Source: Thermasporomyces composti (GTDB lineage: Bacteria > Actinomycetota > Actinomycetes > Propionibacteriales > Actinopolymorphaceae). Taken from it: 64,000 nt of DNA. How positions within the stretch are numbered: the first letter of the stretch is position 1; each line of letters begins with the position of its first letter. This document shows, in pieces, positions 50,228 through 59,550 of the stretch. The stretch covers positions 2,666,001 to 2,730,000 of the forward strand of contig NZ_QTUC01000001.1 in NCBI RefSeq assembly GCF_003386795.1. Direction: 5' to 3'. The notes under the pieces were generated by a model. That model was given only the letters and a program-made list of their open reading frames with translations, was not told the origin of the DNA and made no database searches. The position numbers were made by a program, and so were the translations under genes.

Positions 50228-50887
50228 TCAGTCGGGACATGTCAAGCCGGACTGGACGGCGAAGACGACGAGCTGGGCACGGTCGCGGGCGCCGAGCTTC
50301 ACCATGGCGCGGCTGACGTGGGTGCGCACCGTCGCCGGGCTCACCACCAGCTCCGCCGCGATCTCGTCGTTGGAACGGCCGGTGGCGACCCAGCTGAGGA
50401 TCTCCCGCTCGCGTTCGGTCAGGCGGCCGATGTCCGGGTGCGGCGCCGCGGCGGCCGGACGACGCGCGGCGAACTCCTCGATGACCCGGCGGGTCACCGA
50501 CGGGGAGAGCAGCGATCCTCCCTCGGCCACGACGCGGATCGCTCGCAGCAGCTCGGTCGGCTCAGCATCCTTGAGCAGGAAGCCGCTCGCGCCCAACCGG
50601 AGCGCCTCGAAGACGTACTCGTCGAGCTCGAACGTCGTGAGCATGATGACTCGGACACCCGCCAGCGCCGGCTCGGCCACGATCCGTCGGAGCGCCTCCA
50701 ACCCGTCGAGCCCGGGCATCCGGATGTCCATGAGGACGACGTCGGGCACGGTGCGGCGAATCAGCTCGACCGCCTCCTGGCCGTCGGCCGCCTCACCGAC
50801 CAGCTCCATGTCGTCCTCGGCGTCGAGCAACGTGTGCAGCCCCATCCGCACGAGGGCCTGGTCGTCGACCACCACGACGCGGATCAT
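50228..50887 (-). CDS. LuxR/NarL-type response regulator
   Basis: A 219-residue regulator: receiver domain with VVVVDDQALVRMGLHTLL, the phospho-acceptor Asp in DVVLMDIRMPGLDGLEAL near residue 54, the Lys in GASGFLLKDAEP, and a C-terminal LuxR helix-turn-helix (LTEREREILSWVATGRSNDE, SPATVRTHVSRAMVKLGARD). It overlaps the kinase gene by 4 bases and is clearly its partner. The adjacent divergent ABC exporter (52291-54041) is a likely target. Confidence 0.96.
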   Translation of the reverse strand: MIRVVVVDDQALVRMGLHTLLDAEDDMELVGEAADGQEAVELIRRTVPDVVLMDIRMPGLDGLEALRRIVAEPALAGVRVIMLTTFELDEYVFEALRLGASGFLLKDAEPTELLRAIRVVAEGGSLLSPSVTRRVIEEFAARRPAAAAPHPDIGRLTEREREILSWVATGRSNDEIAAELVVSPATVRTHVSRAMVKLGARDRAQLVVFAVQSGLTCPD

Positions 50888-52155
50888 GCCGTCGGTCCTT
50901 TCAGTGGGAGGTGGGCGCGGACCACATAGCCGCCGCCCGGCCGCGGTCCGGCCTCCAGCGTGCCTCCCAGAGCCTCGGCCCGCCGCCGCATCCCTTCGAT
51001 GCCGTGTCCGCGACCCGGGCGGGCCGTCTCGCCACGGCCGGAATGGACCGTCTCGCCACGGCCGGTGTCGCTGATCTCGACGAGCAGCTCGTCCGCCGTC
51101 CGTCGCACCCGCACGTGCGCCGTGGCCTGCGGTCCCGCGTGGCGGAGCACGTTCGTCAAGGACTCCTGGACGATCCGGTACGCCGCCAGGTCGACGGACG
51201 TCGGGAGACGAACGTGGTGGGCCCCCGCGCCGTGGGAGTCCGTGCGCCCGGGGGAGCCCGTGCGCTCGGAGGAGCCCGTGCGCTCGGAGGAGCGGGTACC
51301 CGTGGACGCCGGGTCGGGTACGACCGACGGGTCCAGGTCGAGTGTGACCGGCAACCCGGTGGACCGCATCCGCTCCACGAGTGCGGGGACGTCGGCCAGC
51401 CCAACCGTGGGCCGGCGCGCGGCGTCGGCGTGGCCGCGCAGGGCGTCCAGCTCCGACCGCAGCCCGTCCAGCGCCTCCTTGCTCGTCGACCGGATCGCCT
51501 CCAGCGACTCCCTGGCCTTGGCGGGATCCCGGTCGAGGACGTGCAGGGCGACACCGGCTTGCATCGCGATCACCGCCAGCCCATGGCCGACGACGTCGTG
51601 AACCTCCTGGGCGATCGCCAGCCGTTCCTCGGACAGCACCCGGCGCACCTGCTCCTCTCGGACGCCGGCCTCGAACTCGTGCCGGGCCCGCACCGTCACG
51701 CCGACCGCCGCGGGAACGACGACCCAGGCAGCGGTGCTGCTGAGGAGGTGGTCCCACGCGGTGTCGGCGGCCATGACGCTCCGTACCCCCGCCACGACCG
51801 CGGCTCCCGCGAGCAACGCGGTGACTGCCGACAGCGCCGTGCGTGGCGGGCACCGTGAGGCCACGGCGTACACCGCGAGGACGCCCGCGAAGAGGATCGG
51901 ACCAAAGGCGTAACCAAGCCCCAGGTAGGTCAGGATGGCAAGGCCGGTGACCGCGAGGACCGGCAGGGGGTGGCGGCGCCGGAGCGCCAGGGGGACGCAG
52001 GCGGCGAGGACGAGGCCGTACGCCGGAGGGTCGGGCCACGGCAGGCCCTGGTTCAACGCGGCCGGGCCGGACCCGACGATGCCGATGGCCGACACGAGCG
52101 CCGCGACCACGAGGTCGACCCACAAGAGGAGACGGCGCGGTTCGGCGGGCGGCAT
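50884..52155 (-). CDS. Sensor histidine kinase, DesK/NarL-partner type
   Basis: A 423-residue kinase with four to five N-terminal membrane helices, the dimerisation His in AIAQEVHDVVGHGLAVIAMQ, N-box QESLTNVLRHAG and G-box GRGHGIEGMRRRAEALGG. Between the dimerisation helices and the ATPase domain, DNA around 51244-51300 encodes a Ser-Glu-Arg-Thr-Gly tandem (SSERTGSSERTGSPGRTDS), and a second short repeat (GRGETVHSGRGETARPGRG) interrupts the ATP lid. The response regulator is coupled downstream. Confidence 0.95.
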   Translation of the reverse strand: MPPAEPRRLLLWVDLVVAALVSAIGIVGSGPAALNQGLPWPDPPAYGLVLAACVPLALRRRHPLPVLAVTGLAILTYLGLGYAFGPILFAGVLAVYAVASRCPPRTALSAVTALLAGAAVVAGVRSVMAADTAWDHLLSSTAAWVVVPAAVGVTVRARHEFEAGVREEQVRRVLSEERLAIAQEVHDVVGHGLAVIAMQAGVALHVLDRDPAKARESLEAIRSTSKEALDGLRSELDALRGHADAARRPTVGLADVPALVERMRSTGLPVTLDLDPSVVPDPASTGTRSSERTGSSERTGSPGRTDSHGAGAHHVRLPTSVDLAAYRIVQESLTNVLRHAGPQATAHVRVRRTADELLVEISDTGRGETVHSGRGETARPGRGHGIEGMRRRAEALGGTLEAGPRPGGGYVVRAHLPLKGPTA

Positions 52156-52290
52156 GCGTCGATGCTAGGTCGGCAGGGCCCGGCCGGTCGTCAGCGCGAC
52201 GACGTACGTCGCCTACGCGGCTCGGCGTAGCTCACATGTCGCTCGCCGGAGGACGACTCGCGACGCCTCGGGCTGCGAGGCTCGCCAGCC

Positions 52291-53196
52291 ATGAGCGAAC
52301 ACATCCTGGAGACCGACCGCCTGACGAGGCGGTATGGGGACCGGCTCGCCGTGGACGCGGTGAGCATGGCGGTCCGACCTAGGGAGGTGTACGGCTTCCT
52401 CGGACCCAACGGCGCGGGCAAGACGACGATGCTGCGCATGCTGCTCGGCCTGGTCCGTCCGACCAGCGGCCGGGCGTCGGTGCTGGGCCATCCTCCGGGC
52501 TCGCCCGCCGCGTTGGCGGGGGTGGGCGCCCTGGTCGAGAGTCCCGGCTTCTTCCCCTACCTGTCCGGCCGGGACAACTTGCGGGTGCTCGCCCGCCACG
52601 CCCGGCTCGACGACGTGGCCGTGGAGGCGGCGCTCGAGCAGGTCGACCTCACCGACCGGGCGTCAGAACCCTTCCGGTCGTACTCCCTGGGCATGAAGCA
52701 GCGGCTGGGGGTGGCCGCGGCGCTGCTCGGCAACCCGCGGTTGCTGATCCTCGACGAGCCCACCAACGGCCTGGACCCGGCGGGGATGGCGGACATGCGC
52801 GAGCTCATCCGTGCCCTCGCCGACGCCGGGCAGACCGTCCTGCTCTCCAGCCACCTGCTGGGTGAGGTGCAGCAGGTCTGCGACCGCGTGGGGGTCATCT
52901 CCCGCGGCCGGCTGCTGGCGGAGCGGACGCTCGCCGAGCTGCGCGAGACCGCCGGCCTCCTCGTGCGCGCCGAGCCGCTGTCGCGGGCGGCGGAGGTAGC
53001 GAGCCGGATGGTCGGCGGCGCGAACGTCGCCCGGGTCGACGGTGCGCTACGGCTCGGCGTGGACCCGGCCGCCGCCCCGAACCTCGTCCGCGCCCTCGTG
53101 CGCGCCGACGTCGACGTGACGGAGGTCCGGCCGGTGGAGCGGACGCTGGAGCACATCTTCTTCGAGCTGACGACACCCGAGGAGGTCACGCCATGA
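52291..53196 (+). CDS. ABC-2 type transporter ATP-binding protein
   Basis: A 301-residue ATPase: Walker A FLGPNGAGKTTMLRML, signature SYSLGMKQRLGVAAALLG, Walker B LLILDEPTNGLDPAG, and the switch His in LLSSHLLGEVQQVCD. The C-terminal ~90 residues resemble the DUF4162-type regulatory tail of drug and antibiotic exporters. It is coupled to the permease by ATGA and divergent from the histidine kinase, the classic layout of an inducible self-protection exporter. Substrate unknown. Confidence 0.95.
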   Translation: MSEHILETDRLTRRYGDRLAVDAVSMAVRPREVYGFLGPNGAGKTTMLRMLLGLVRPTSGRASVLGHPPGSPAALAGVGALVESPGFFPYLSGRDNLRVLARHARLDDVAVEAALEQVDLTDRASEPFRSYSLGMKQRLGVAAALLGNPRLLILDEPTNGLDPAGMADMRELIRALADAGQTVLLSSHLLGEVQQVCDRVGVISRGRLLAERTLAELRETAGLLVRAEPLSRAAEVASRMVGGANVARVDGALRLGVDPAAAPNLVRALVRADVDVTEVRPVERTLEHIFFELTTPEEVTP

Positions 53197-54041
53197 TCGC
53201 GAGCGTCCGGGCCGAGCTGCTCCGGTTGTCGAAGTGGCCGGCCACCTGGATCATCCTGGGGACCTGGTTCGCCCTCAGCCTGGCGTTCGGCTACCTGTTC
53301 GACTACCTCGTCTACCGACGGGAGGTCGAAGGTCCGCGCGCCGAGGCATCCGGACGGGCGGCTGAGCTGCTCGCGTCCCTGCTGCCCGAGCAGGCGCCGA
53401 CCGTGCTCGTCCAAGGGCTGCCGATGTTCGGGGGTGCGCTCGTCCTGATCTTTGGCGCTCTCGCGGTGGGGAACGGCTACACGTGGGGTACGTGGAAGAC
53501 CGTGTTCACCACGGGCCCGCGGCGGCTCACGGTCTGGGGCGGGACGCTGGGCGCGCTCGGTGTCGTCCTGATGGGTCTCGTCCTCGGGACGCTCGCGCTC
53601 GACCTTGTGGCCGCGCTCGCGGTCGCCTGGGCGGAGTCGCAACCGGTGACCTGGCCCGGCGTCATCGACGTTCTCGAGGCGTTCGGCTCGGCGTTGCTCA
53701 TCACGGGCATGTGGCTGGCCGCGGGCGTGCTGCTCGGGACTCTCACCCGCGGGCCGCTGGCCACCGGACTCGGCCTGGTGTGGGTTCTGGTCGTCGAGAA
53801 CCTGCTGCGTGGGGTCGGTGGTGCCCTCGACGCGGTCGCGAGGGTGAGCGACCTCCTGCCGGGGACGGCGGCCGGTTCGCTCGCCGGAGCGCTGGGCGCG
53901 GCGGCCGCCGGTGAGCCGGACGGGACGCCCGGTGTCCTCACGGTGTGGGACGGCGGGATGGCGACGCTCCTGCTCGGCGGTTACCTGCTCCTGTTCCTGG
54001 TTCTGGCTGCCACGCTCACCGTCCGCCGCGACGTCCCATAA
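53193..54041 (+). CDS. ABC-2 type transporter permease
   Basis: A 282-residue membrane protein with six hydrophobic segments, including WPATWIILGTWFALSLAFGY and MATLLLGGYLLLFLVLAATL, and a periplasmic loop after helix one. It partners the upstream ATPase (ATGA overlap). The family exports drugs, peptides or lipids; specificity is not visible. Confidence 0.92.
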   Translation: MIASVRAELLRLSKWPATWIILGTWFALSLAFGYLFDYLVYRREVEGPRAEASGRAAELLASLLPEQAPTVLVQGLPMFGGALVLIFGALAVGNGYTWGTWKTVFTTGPRRLTVWGGTLGALGVVLMGLVLGTLALDLVAALAVAWAESQPVTWPGVIDVLEAFGSALLITGMWLAAGVLLGTLTRGPLATGLGLVWVLVVENLLRGVGGALDAVARVSDLLPGTAAGSLAGALGAAAAGEPDGTPGVLTVWDGGMATLLLGGYLLLFLVLAATLTVRRDVP

Positions 54042-54222
54042 GTGCGGCGCGGCGTCGTCGTCGGCCGAGCCATCCCAGTTCACCGGTGCGGCGCCTCGCC
54101 CACCACGACGTCGCCGGGAAGCTGCCGCAGTGAAGTCGGTGCAGTGAAGCCGTCGCAGTGAACTGGTGCCGGCTGCCTCGACTGCCTGGTCCGCCGCGGC
54201 GTGCCGTCGTGCCGGCAATCTC

Positions 54223-54251
54223 TTGACGGCGGTCAGCCGGTCCACCATCAT
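54223..54251 (+). promoter_or_regulatory. Promoter of the GntR-transporter operon
   Basis: TTGACG at 54223-54228, a 17-base spacer and CATCAT at 54246-54251 form a promoter with a good -35 and weak -10. The predicted RNA start near 54258 lies directly before the GntR-type operator. Confidence 0.5.
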
Positions 54252-54263
54252 GGCGCGTCAACA

Positions 54264-54297
54264 AGTCATTAGATGACTAGATGACGCGATGGTCATC
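54264..54297. promoter_or_regulatory. GntR/FadR-type operator pair
   Basis: AGTCATTAGATGACT (54264-54278) has perfect 6-base arms around TAG. A second dyad, GATGAC-GCGATG-GTCATC, spans 54280-54297. Both share GTCAT/ATGAC half-sites and lie just after the promoter and 37-56 bases before the regulator start, as expected for autoregulation. Confidence 0.55.
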
Positions 54298-54333
54298 ACG
54301 TCGACTCGCGTGACCATCGAAGGACCGTGTGAC

Positions 54334-55062
54334 GTGAAGGAAGGCAAGGGGCGGGCACGCCTGACGCGGCGCACCCTGCTGGACGAGCTCACCGCCGGTC
54401 TGGTGGCGCTCATCGAGGAGGGGGGCTACCAGATCGGCGACCGGCTGCCGTCGATGTCGGCCCTGGCGGCGCACTTCGGTGTCGCCACGCCGACGTTGCG
54501 GGAGGCGGCGAGACGGTTGGAGGCAGCCGGCACCATCACCTTCCGGCACGGGTCCGGCATCTTCGTGACCGGTGACAGTCGCCGCTTGGTCATCGCCAAC
54601 CCGGCGCGGACCGAGCTGGGCGACCAGACGACGCTCGATGTGCTCGACACCCGACTGCTCATCGAGCCCGAGCTCGCCCGACGTGCCGCCGAACGCGCGA
54701 CCCACGAGCAGCTGGCCGCCATTGGAGGCCTTCTCGACGAGGCCCGTCAGGCGATCGAGGCCGCCGACGAGCAGAGCCTCACCCCACTGAACATGCGTTT
54801 CCACGTCGCGATCGCCCGAGCCGCGGGCAACCAAGTCCTGACGGAGGCGCTCCAGTCGGTGGTCGAGCTGTACGAGCCGCAGCAGAGCGTCATCGGGCAG
54901 ATCTACGCCGATCCCTGGCGAGACCACAACGAACACCGCGACATCTACGACGCCCTCGTTCGCAAGGACGCCACGGCGGCACACGACCTGATGCGCCGGC
55001 ACCTGGAGGGCGTGCTCGCGGTCGTCAGCGCCACGCTCCGTCGTGAGAAGGAGAGGGACTGA
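54334..55062 (+). CDS. GntR-family regulator, FadR subfamily
   Basis: A 242-residue regulator: N-terminal winged helix (YQIGDRLPSMSALAAHFGVA, TLREAARRLEAAGTITFRHG) and an all-helical FCD ligand domain (VLDTRLLIEPELARRAAERA, MRFHVAIARAAGNQVLTEAL, HRDIYDALVRKDATAAHDLM) with the metal-binding Asp/His pattern. FCD members sense small organic acids, which fits the enolase-superfamily acid-sugar dehydratase in the same operon. GTG 54334 follows GAAGGA by 9 bases; an ATG at 54289 lies inside the operator and is less likely. Confidence 0.93.
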   Translation: MKEGKGRARLTRRTLLDELTAGLVALIEEGGYQIGDRLPSMSALAAHFGVATPTLREAARRLEAAGTITFRHGSGIFVTGDSRRLVIANPARTELGDQTTLDVLDTRLLIEPELARRAAERATHEQLAAIGGLLDEARQAIEAADEQSLTPLNMRFHVAIARAAGNQVLTEALQSVVELYEPQQSVIGQIYADPWRDHNEHRDIYDALVRKDATAAHDLMRRHLEGVLAVVSATLRREKERD

Positions 55063-55086
55063 CCTCCGAGCCCGGGGAGTACGACC

Positions 55087-56370
55087 ATGATGTACCGACG
55101 GACTTTCCTGGCGTCGGCTTTGGCCGGCGCCGTCGCGCTGGCCGGATGCGCTCGGGGCACCGAGACCGGCGGCAACGACGCGACTGACAACACCACCCTG
55201 ACGTTGAATGGGGACCGAGCTGACTTCGTCGAAGGCTACGAGGCGGCGGGCAAGGAGCTGGCCAAGCTCACGGGCTACGACATCAAGGCGCGCAACGTTC
55301 CCACCACGGAGAACTACCAACAGGTCATCCGTTCGTCCCTGCGGTCGAGCAGCACCACCGACATCATCAAGTGGTGGAGCGGGTACCGGTTGCAAGACCT
55401 CGCCCAGTCTGGGGGTCTGGAAGACCTCACCGCCCAGTGGGACAAGGCCGTGGAGAACGGCTGGGTCAACCCCGACACCCGGCCGAGCTTCTCCTACGAC
55501 GGCAAGGTCTACGGCATGCCCATGTACAAGTCGTACTGGGTGCTCTACTACAACAAGAAGGTCTTCGCGGACCTAAACCTCGAGGTGCCCACGACGTGGG
55601 AGGAGTTGCTCGGCAACGCTGAGAAGATCAAGGCGGCCGGCGTCACGCCGTTCTTCGCCACCCAGGAGGCCGGCTGGACGTCGTTCATCTGGTTCGGTGA
55701 GATCCTCAGCAAGCTGGACCCGGACTTCTACGTCCAGCTCATGAACGGTGAGGCCAGCTACACCGACCCGACCGTCCGTGAGGCGATGCGGATCTGGGCG
55801 GACATGTACGCCAAGGGCTACTTCACCCCGCCGGACACCGCGTGGGACAACGAGCCGGCGCTGTTCCAGCAAGGCAAGGTCGCCATGGTTCCCATGGGCA
55901 CCTGGCGGAACGCGATCTTCGTCGAGAACGGGATGACCCGGGACGACTACGGCGCGTTCATCATGCCGGTGGTGAAGGAAGGCGCCAAGCCGTCGGTCAT
56001 CGTCGAGAGCGGCGTCTTCGCGGTGCCGTCGAAGGCACCGAACAAGGAGGCGGCCAAGAAGGCGTTGGGGGAGTGGCTCAACCCGACGGTCCAGAAGGTC
56101 TGGGTGAGCTACCTCAACGACCTGTCCGCCAACCCCGAGGTCACCACCGCCAACCCTGTCTTGACGTCGGTGCTCGAGCAGGTCGAGCAGCTAGAGCCGA
56201 TCGAGCTGGAGCGCTACTGGGAGGCCAGTCCGCCCGACCTCATCGAAGGCAACGTTCAGGACTTGGCCGCCTTCATGGCTGACCCCAAGCCCGCGAACAT
56301 CGACTCGACACTGGCGAAGATGCAGCAGCGTGCCGAGGCCGAGTGGGCGAAGTGGAAGAGCCGGGAGTAG
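55087..56370 (+). CDS. Sugar ABC transporter solute-binding lipoprotein (family 1)
   Basis: A 427-residue lipoprotein (MMYRRTFLASALAGAVALAGC) of the SBP_bac_1 family: DIIKWWSGYRLQDLAQSGGL, YWVLYYNKKVFADLNLEVP, EPALFQQGKVAMVPMGTWRN, ESGVFAVPSKAPNKEAAKKA. It starts 24 bases after the GntR gene and precedes two permeases. Like the other CUT1 system here it lacks its own ATPase. The ligand may be a uronic-acid-containing or aldonic sugar, inferred from the dehydratase downstream. Confidence 0.95.
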   Translation: MMYRRTFLASALAGAVALAGCARGTETGGNDATDNTTLTLNGDRADFVEGYEAAGKELAKLTGYDIKARNVPTTENYQQVIRSSLRSSSTTDIIKWWSGYRLQDLAQSGGLEDLTAQWDKAVENGWVNPDTRPSFSYDGKVYGMPMYKSYWVLYYNKKVFADLNLEVPTTWEELLGNAEKIKAAGVTPFFATQEAGWTSFIWFGEILSKLDPDFYVQLMNGEASYTDPTVREAMRIWADMYAKGYFTPPDTAWDNEPALFQQGKVAMVPMGTWRNAIFVENGMTRDDYGAFIMPVVKEGAKPSVIVESGVFAVPSKAPNKEAAKKALGEWLNPTVQKVWVSYLNDLSANPEVTTANPVLTSVLEQVEQLEPIELERYWEASPPDLIEGNVQDLAAFMADPKPANIDSTLAKMQQRAEAEWAKWKSRE

Positions 56371-56374
56371 GCAG

Positions 56375-57328
56375 ATGCCGGCACCGACAACGGTTCACCC
56401 GGAGCCGGTGACCGGGTCGGCGCGGGGCGGGCGGGCACCCGCTCCGCGCCGGCGTTCGGTGAGCCGGGACGGAGCGGCCCGGGCAGCTGGCGTGTTGTTC
56501 CTCTCTCCAGCAGTGACGCTGGTGGGAGTGCTGCTCCTCGTCCCCTTCCTCGCGACGGTGTACCAGAGCCTCACCGACGACGACGGTGTGGGGACGGCGC
56601 GGTTCGTCGGACTCGACAACTACGTCGCGCTCGTCAACGACCCGGCGTTCCTGCGGTCGTTGCTCAACACGCTCATGTGGACGGTCGGCACGCTCGTGCT
56701 CCCCGTGGTGCTCGGGCTGCTCATCGCCGTCCTCACCAACACCACAGGTTGGCCGTCCTGGGTGCGTTACGCGTTCGTCCTGCCGTACGCCATCTCGGGG
56801 ACCGCCACGGCGGTGATCTGGGGCTTCGTCCTCCGCAGTGACGGCGCGCTCAACCAGGCGTTGGGCTTCCTCGGTCTCGAGAGTCTGCAGACGTCCTGGC
56901 TGCTGTCGTGGCCGACGAACACGGTCGTGATGATCGTGGCCAACACCTGGCAGGCGGTGGGCGTGGCGGTCATCCTCTTCCTCGTCGGTCTGCAGACAGT
57001 GCCGCCGGAGACGGTCGAGGCCGGCACCCTCGACGGCGCCACCGGCTTCCAGCTCTTCCGCGCCATCGTCTTCCCTCAACTTCGGCCGGTGACCGTCGTG
57101 GTCGTCGGCATCTCGATCACCAACAGCCTGCGTGTCTTCGACCTGATCTGGCTGCTGACGGGAGGCGGTCCGGGACAGGTGTCGGAGACCCTCGCGGTCA
57201 CGATGTACCGCCAGACCTTCGTCACGAGCGACTACGGGTTCGGCGCCGCCGTGGCGGTGGTGCTCGCCGTGATCGTGGTCGCCGCGTCGTGGGCGTACCT
57301 TCGCCGGCAGATGCCCAAGCACCCCTAG
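56375..57328 (+). CDS. Sugar ABC transporter permease (MalF-type)
   Basis: A 317-residue permease with six to seven helices. The EAA loop is ETVEAGTLDGATGFQLFRAI, and the MalF-like block SLRVFDLIWLLTGGGPGQVS is present. The first ~35 residues are polar and basic. ATG 56375 follows GGGAG in the 4-base gap after the binding-protein gene. Confidence 0.95.
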   Translation: MPAPTTVHPEPVTGSARGGRAPAPRRRSVSRDGAARAAGVLFLSPAVTLVGVLLLVPFLATVYQSLTDDDGVGTARFVGLDNYVALVNDPAFLRSLLNTLMWTVGTLVLPVVLGLLIAVLTNTTGWPSWVRYAFVLPYAISGTATAVIWGFVLRSDGALNQALGFLGLESLQTSWLLSWPTNTVVMIVANTWQAVGVAVILFLVGLQTVPPETVEAGTLDGATGFQLFRAIVFPQLRPVTVVVVGISITNSLRVFDLIWLLTGGGPGQVSETLAVTMYRQTFVTSDYGFGAAVAVVLAVIVVAASWAYLRRQMPKHP

Positions 57329-57337
57329 AGGTTGGCC

Positions 57338-58147
57338 ATGACTCGGCTCCTGCGCAACGTCGTCCTCGTCGCCCTCGCCCTCGTGTGGCTCATCCCGACG
57401 TACTTGCTGGTCGTCAACGCGCTGACACCTGCCGAGGAGTACACGGGCAGCCCGGTGTGGATCCCTGTCGGATTCGGTTTCGTCGACAACCTGGCCGAGG
57501 CGTGGGCGTCCGCTGACCTCGGCCTCGGCATCGCCAACAGCCTGCTCTACGCCACGATGTCGGCGGCGATCGCGGTGCTCGCCGCGGCGCTGGCGTCGTT
57601 CGCCGTCGTCGTCATGCCGATTCGCCGGCGGGGCCTGTGGTTCTGGCTCATCTACACCGGCACGCTGCTCCCGCTCCAGATCTTCCTCGCGCCCTTGTTC
57701 AAGGCCTACGTCGGCGTCCAGATCTACGACACGCAGATCGGGCTGGTGCTCATCTACTCGGCGGTGTGTGTGCCGTTCGCCTTCTTCGTCGTCCGCAACT
57801 ACCTGACGACCGTTCCGGTCGAGATCACCGAGGCGGCGCAGCTGGACGGGGCGGGTTGGTTCCGCTTGTTCTGGCTGATCCACCTGCCGCTCGCTCGATC
57901 GTCGTTGCTGGCGGCGTTCATCTTCCAGTTCACCTGGGTGTGGAACGACCTGCTGTTCGGCATCACCTTGTCGACGAGCCCCAACATTCGACCGGTCATG
58001 GCGGCACTCGCCGAGCTGAACGACGGCTACGCGAGCCTCGGCCCGCCCGTCGTCCTCGCCGCCGCACTGGCCGTCTCCGTGCCCACCGTCGTCCTGTTCC
58101 TCGCCTTCCAGCGCTTCTTCGTGTCCAGTCTCAAGCCCGTCGGCTGA
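57338..58147 (+). CDS. Sugar ABC transporter permease (MalG-type)
   Basis: A 269-residue permease with six helices (NVVLVALALVWLIPTYLLVV at the N-terminus) and the EAA loop EITEAAQLDGAGWFRLFWLI. It starts 9 bases after its partner. Shorter than many MalG proteins but complete. Confidence 0.95.
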   Translation: MTRLLRNVVLVALALVWLIPTYLLVVNALTPAEEYTGSPVWIPVGFGFVDNLAEAWASADLGLGIANSLLYATMSAAIAVLAAALASFAVVVMPIRRRGLWFWLIYTGTLLPLQIFLAPLFKAYVGVQIYDTQIGLVLIYSAVCVPFAFFVVRNYLTTVPVEITEAAQLDGAGWFRLFWLIHLPLARSSLLAAFIFQFTWVWNDLLFGITLSTSPNIRPVMAALAELNDGYASLGPPVVLAAALAVSVPTVVLFLAFQRFFVSSLKPVG

Positions 58148-58219
58148 GGAAGCGGTGGAAGTCCAACCTTGCTTGGTCCCAGGTCCTCCTGCCACGTTCG
58201 TCGCACCGAGTAGGAACCG

Positions 58220-59461
58220 ATGAAGATCACCGACATCCGAGCCACGACCGTCGCCGTTCCCCTCCAGGCTCCACTGCTGCACTCCAACGGGGCGCACTGG
58301 GGTCGGTTCGTTCGCACGATCGTCGAGATCGAGACCGACAACGGACTCGTCGGTCTGGGCGAGTTGGGTGGCGGTGGCGAGAGCGCGGAGGCCGCCATCG
58401 TCGCGCTCAAGCGGTACCTCGTCGGACACGACCCACGTCAGCTCAACGCTCTACCGTTCATGATCGCCAATCCCACGGCGAGCCTGTACAACAACCGCAC
58501 TCAGCTCCTCGCGGCCATCGAGTTCGCCTGCCTGGACCTGGTGGGCCAAGACCTCGGTGTCTCCGTGTCGGAGCTGCTCGGTGGGCGGCTACGTGACCGC
58601 GTGCCGTTCGCGTCGTACCTGTTCTTCCGGTACGCCGACCCGCGCACCGGCGAGGGGGAGATCCGAGACCCTGACCAGCTCGTCGCGGAGGCGTTGCGAC
58701 TGAAGCGGCAGTACGGCTTCCGCGTCCACAAGCTCAAAGGTGGCGTCTTCCCTCCCGACTACGAGCTGGAGTGCTACCGCGCTCTCGCCGCCGCGACCGA
58801 CGGAGACCTGCTGCGGTACGACCCCAACGCCGCTCTCTCGGTGAGCGAAGCGCTGCGGTTCGGCAAGGCCATCCAGGACTTGCCGAACGACTACTACGAG
58901 GACCCGACGTGGGGATTGAACGGGCTGCGGCAGCTCCGCGGCCTCGGGTTGCCGCTCGCCACCAACACGGTGGTCATCAACCCCGAGCAGCTCGCCGCGA
59001 ACGTCCTGAACCCGGCCGTCGACGTGATCCTGCTCGACACGACCTTCTGGGGTGGGATCCGGGCCTGTGTCAAAGCGGCCGCGGTGTGCGAGACCTTCCA
59101 GCTGGGGGTCGCGGTCCACTCCTCAGGGGAACTCGGCATCCAGCTCGCCACGATGCTGCACCTGGGCGCCGTCCTGCCCAACCTCGACCATGCCGCCGAC
59201 GCCCACTACCACCACCTCGTCGACGACATCATCGTCGGCGGCCCGTTCGAGTACGTCGACGGCGCGATCGCCGTTCCGGAGGGGCCAGGGCTGGGCGTAC
59301 GGCTGGACTACGAGAAGGTCGCGCGTTACGCCGAGTACTACCGCGAGGTCGGCGGCTACCCCTATGACCGGGACCCAGGCCGCCCGGGCTGGTATCCCCT
59401 CATCCCCAACGATCGGTGGGCGGACCCCACGGCGCCGCAACCGGACACCTTGACGTGGTGA
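58220..59461 (+). CDS. Enolase-superfamily sugar-acid dehydratase (glucarate dehydratase-like)
   Basis: A 413-residue mandelate racemase/muconate lactonising type enzyme. The N-terminal cap opens with [20 protein letters not shown]. Barrel motifs fit the glucarate dehydratase subgroup: KLKGG (catalytic Lys), DPNAALS and YEDPT (metal ligands), TNTVVI, and [10 protein letters not shown] with the catalytic His. It would dehydrate an acid sugar imported by the adjacent transporter. Substrate choice among glucarate, galactarate or related acids cannot be read. It follows the permease by 72 bases. Confidence 0.9.
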   Translation: MKITDIRATTVAVPLQAPLLHSNGAHWGRFVRTIVEIETDNGLVGLGELGGGGESAEAAIVALKRYLVGHDPRQLNALPFMIANPTASLYNNRTQLLAAIEFACLDLVGQDLGVSVSELLGGRLRDRVPFASYLFFRYADPRTGEGEIRDPDQLVAEALRLKRQYGFRVHKLKGGVFPPDYELECYRALAAATDGDLLRYDPNAALSVSEALRFGKAIQDLPNDYYEDPTWGLNGLRQLRGLGLPLATNTVVINPEQLAANVLNPAVDVILLDTTFWGGIRACVKAAAVCETFQLGVAVHSSGELGIQLATMLHLGAVLPNLDHAADAHYHHLVDDIIVGGPFEYVDGAIAVPEGPGLGVRLDYEKVARYAEYYREVGGYPYDRDPGRPGWYPLIPNDRWADPTAPQPDTLTW

Positions 59462-59550
59462 CGACGTCGACGTCAGGCGCGACCTGCTTGGCAGGTACGC
59501 CGACGACGAACCGACGCCGCGCGTTCGGGCGGTCACGGTAGCGTCAGCGC

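Noticed and set aside
56273-58429. A 718-codon minus-strand open frame opposite the ABC permeases
   Set aside because: Composition is Asp/Glu/Arg/His-rich nonsense typical of the antisense of membrane genes.
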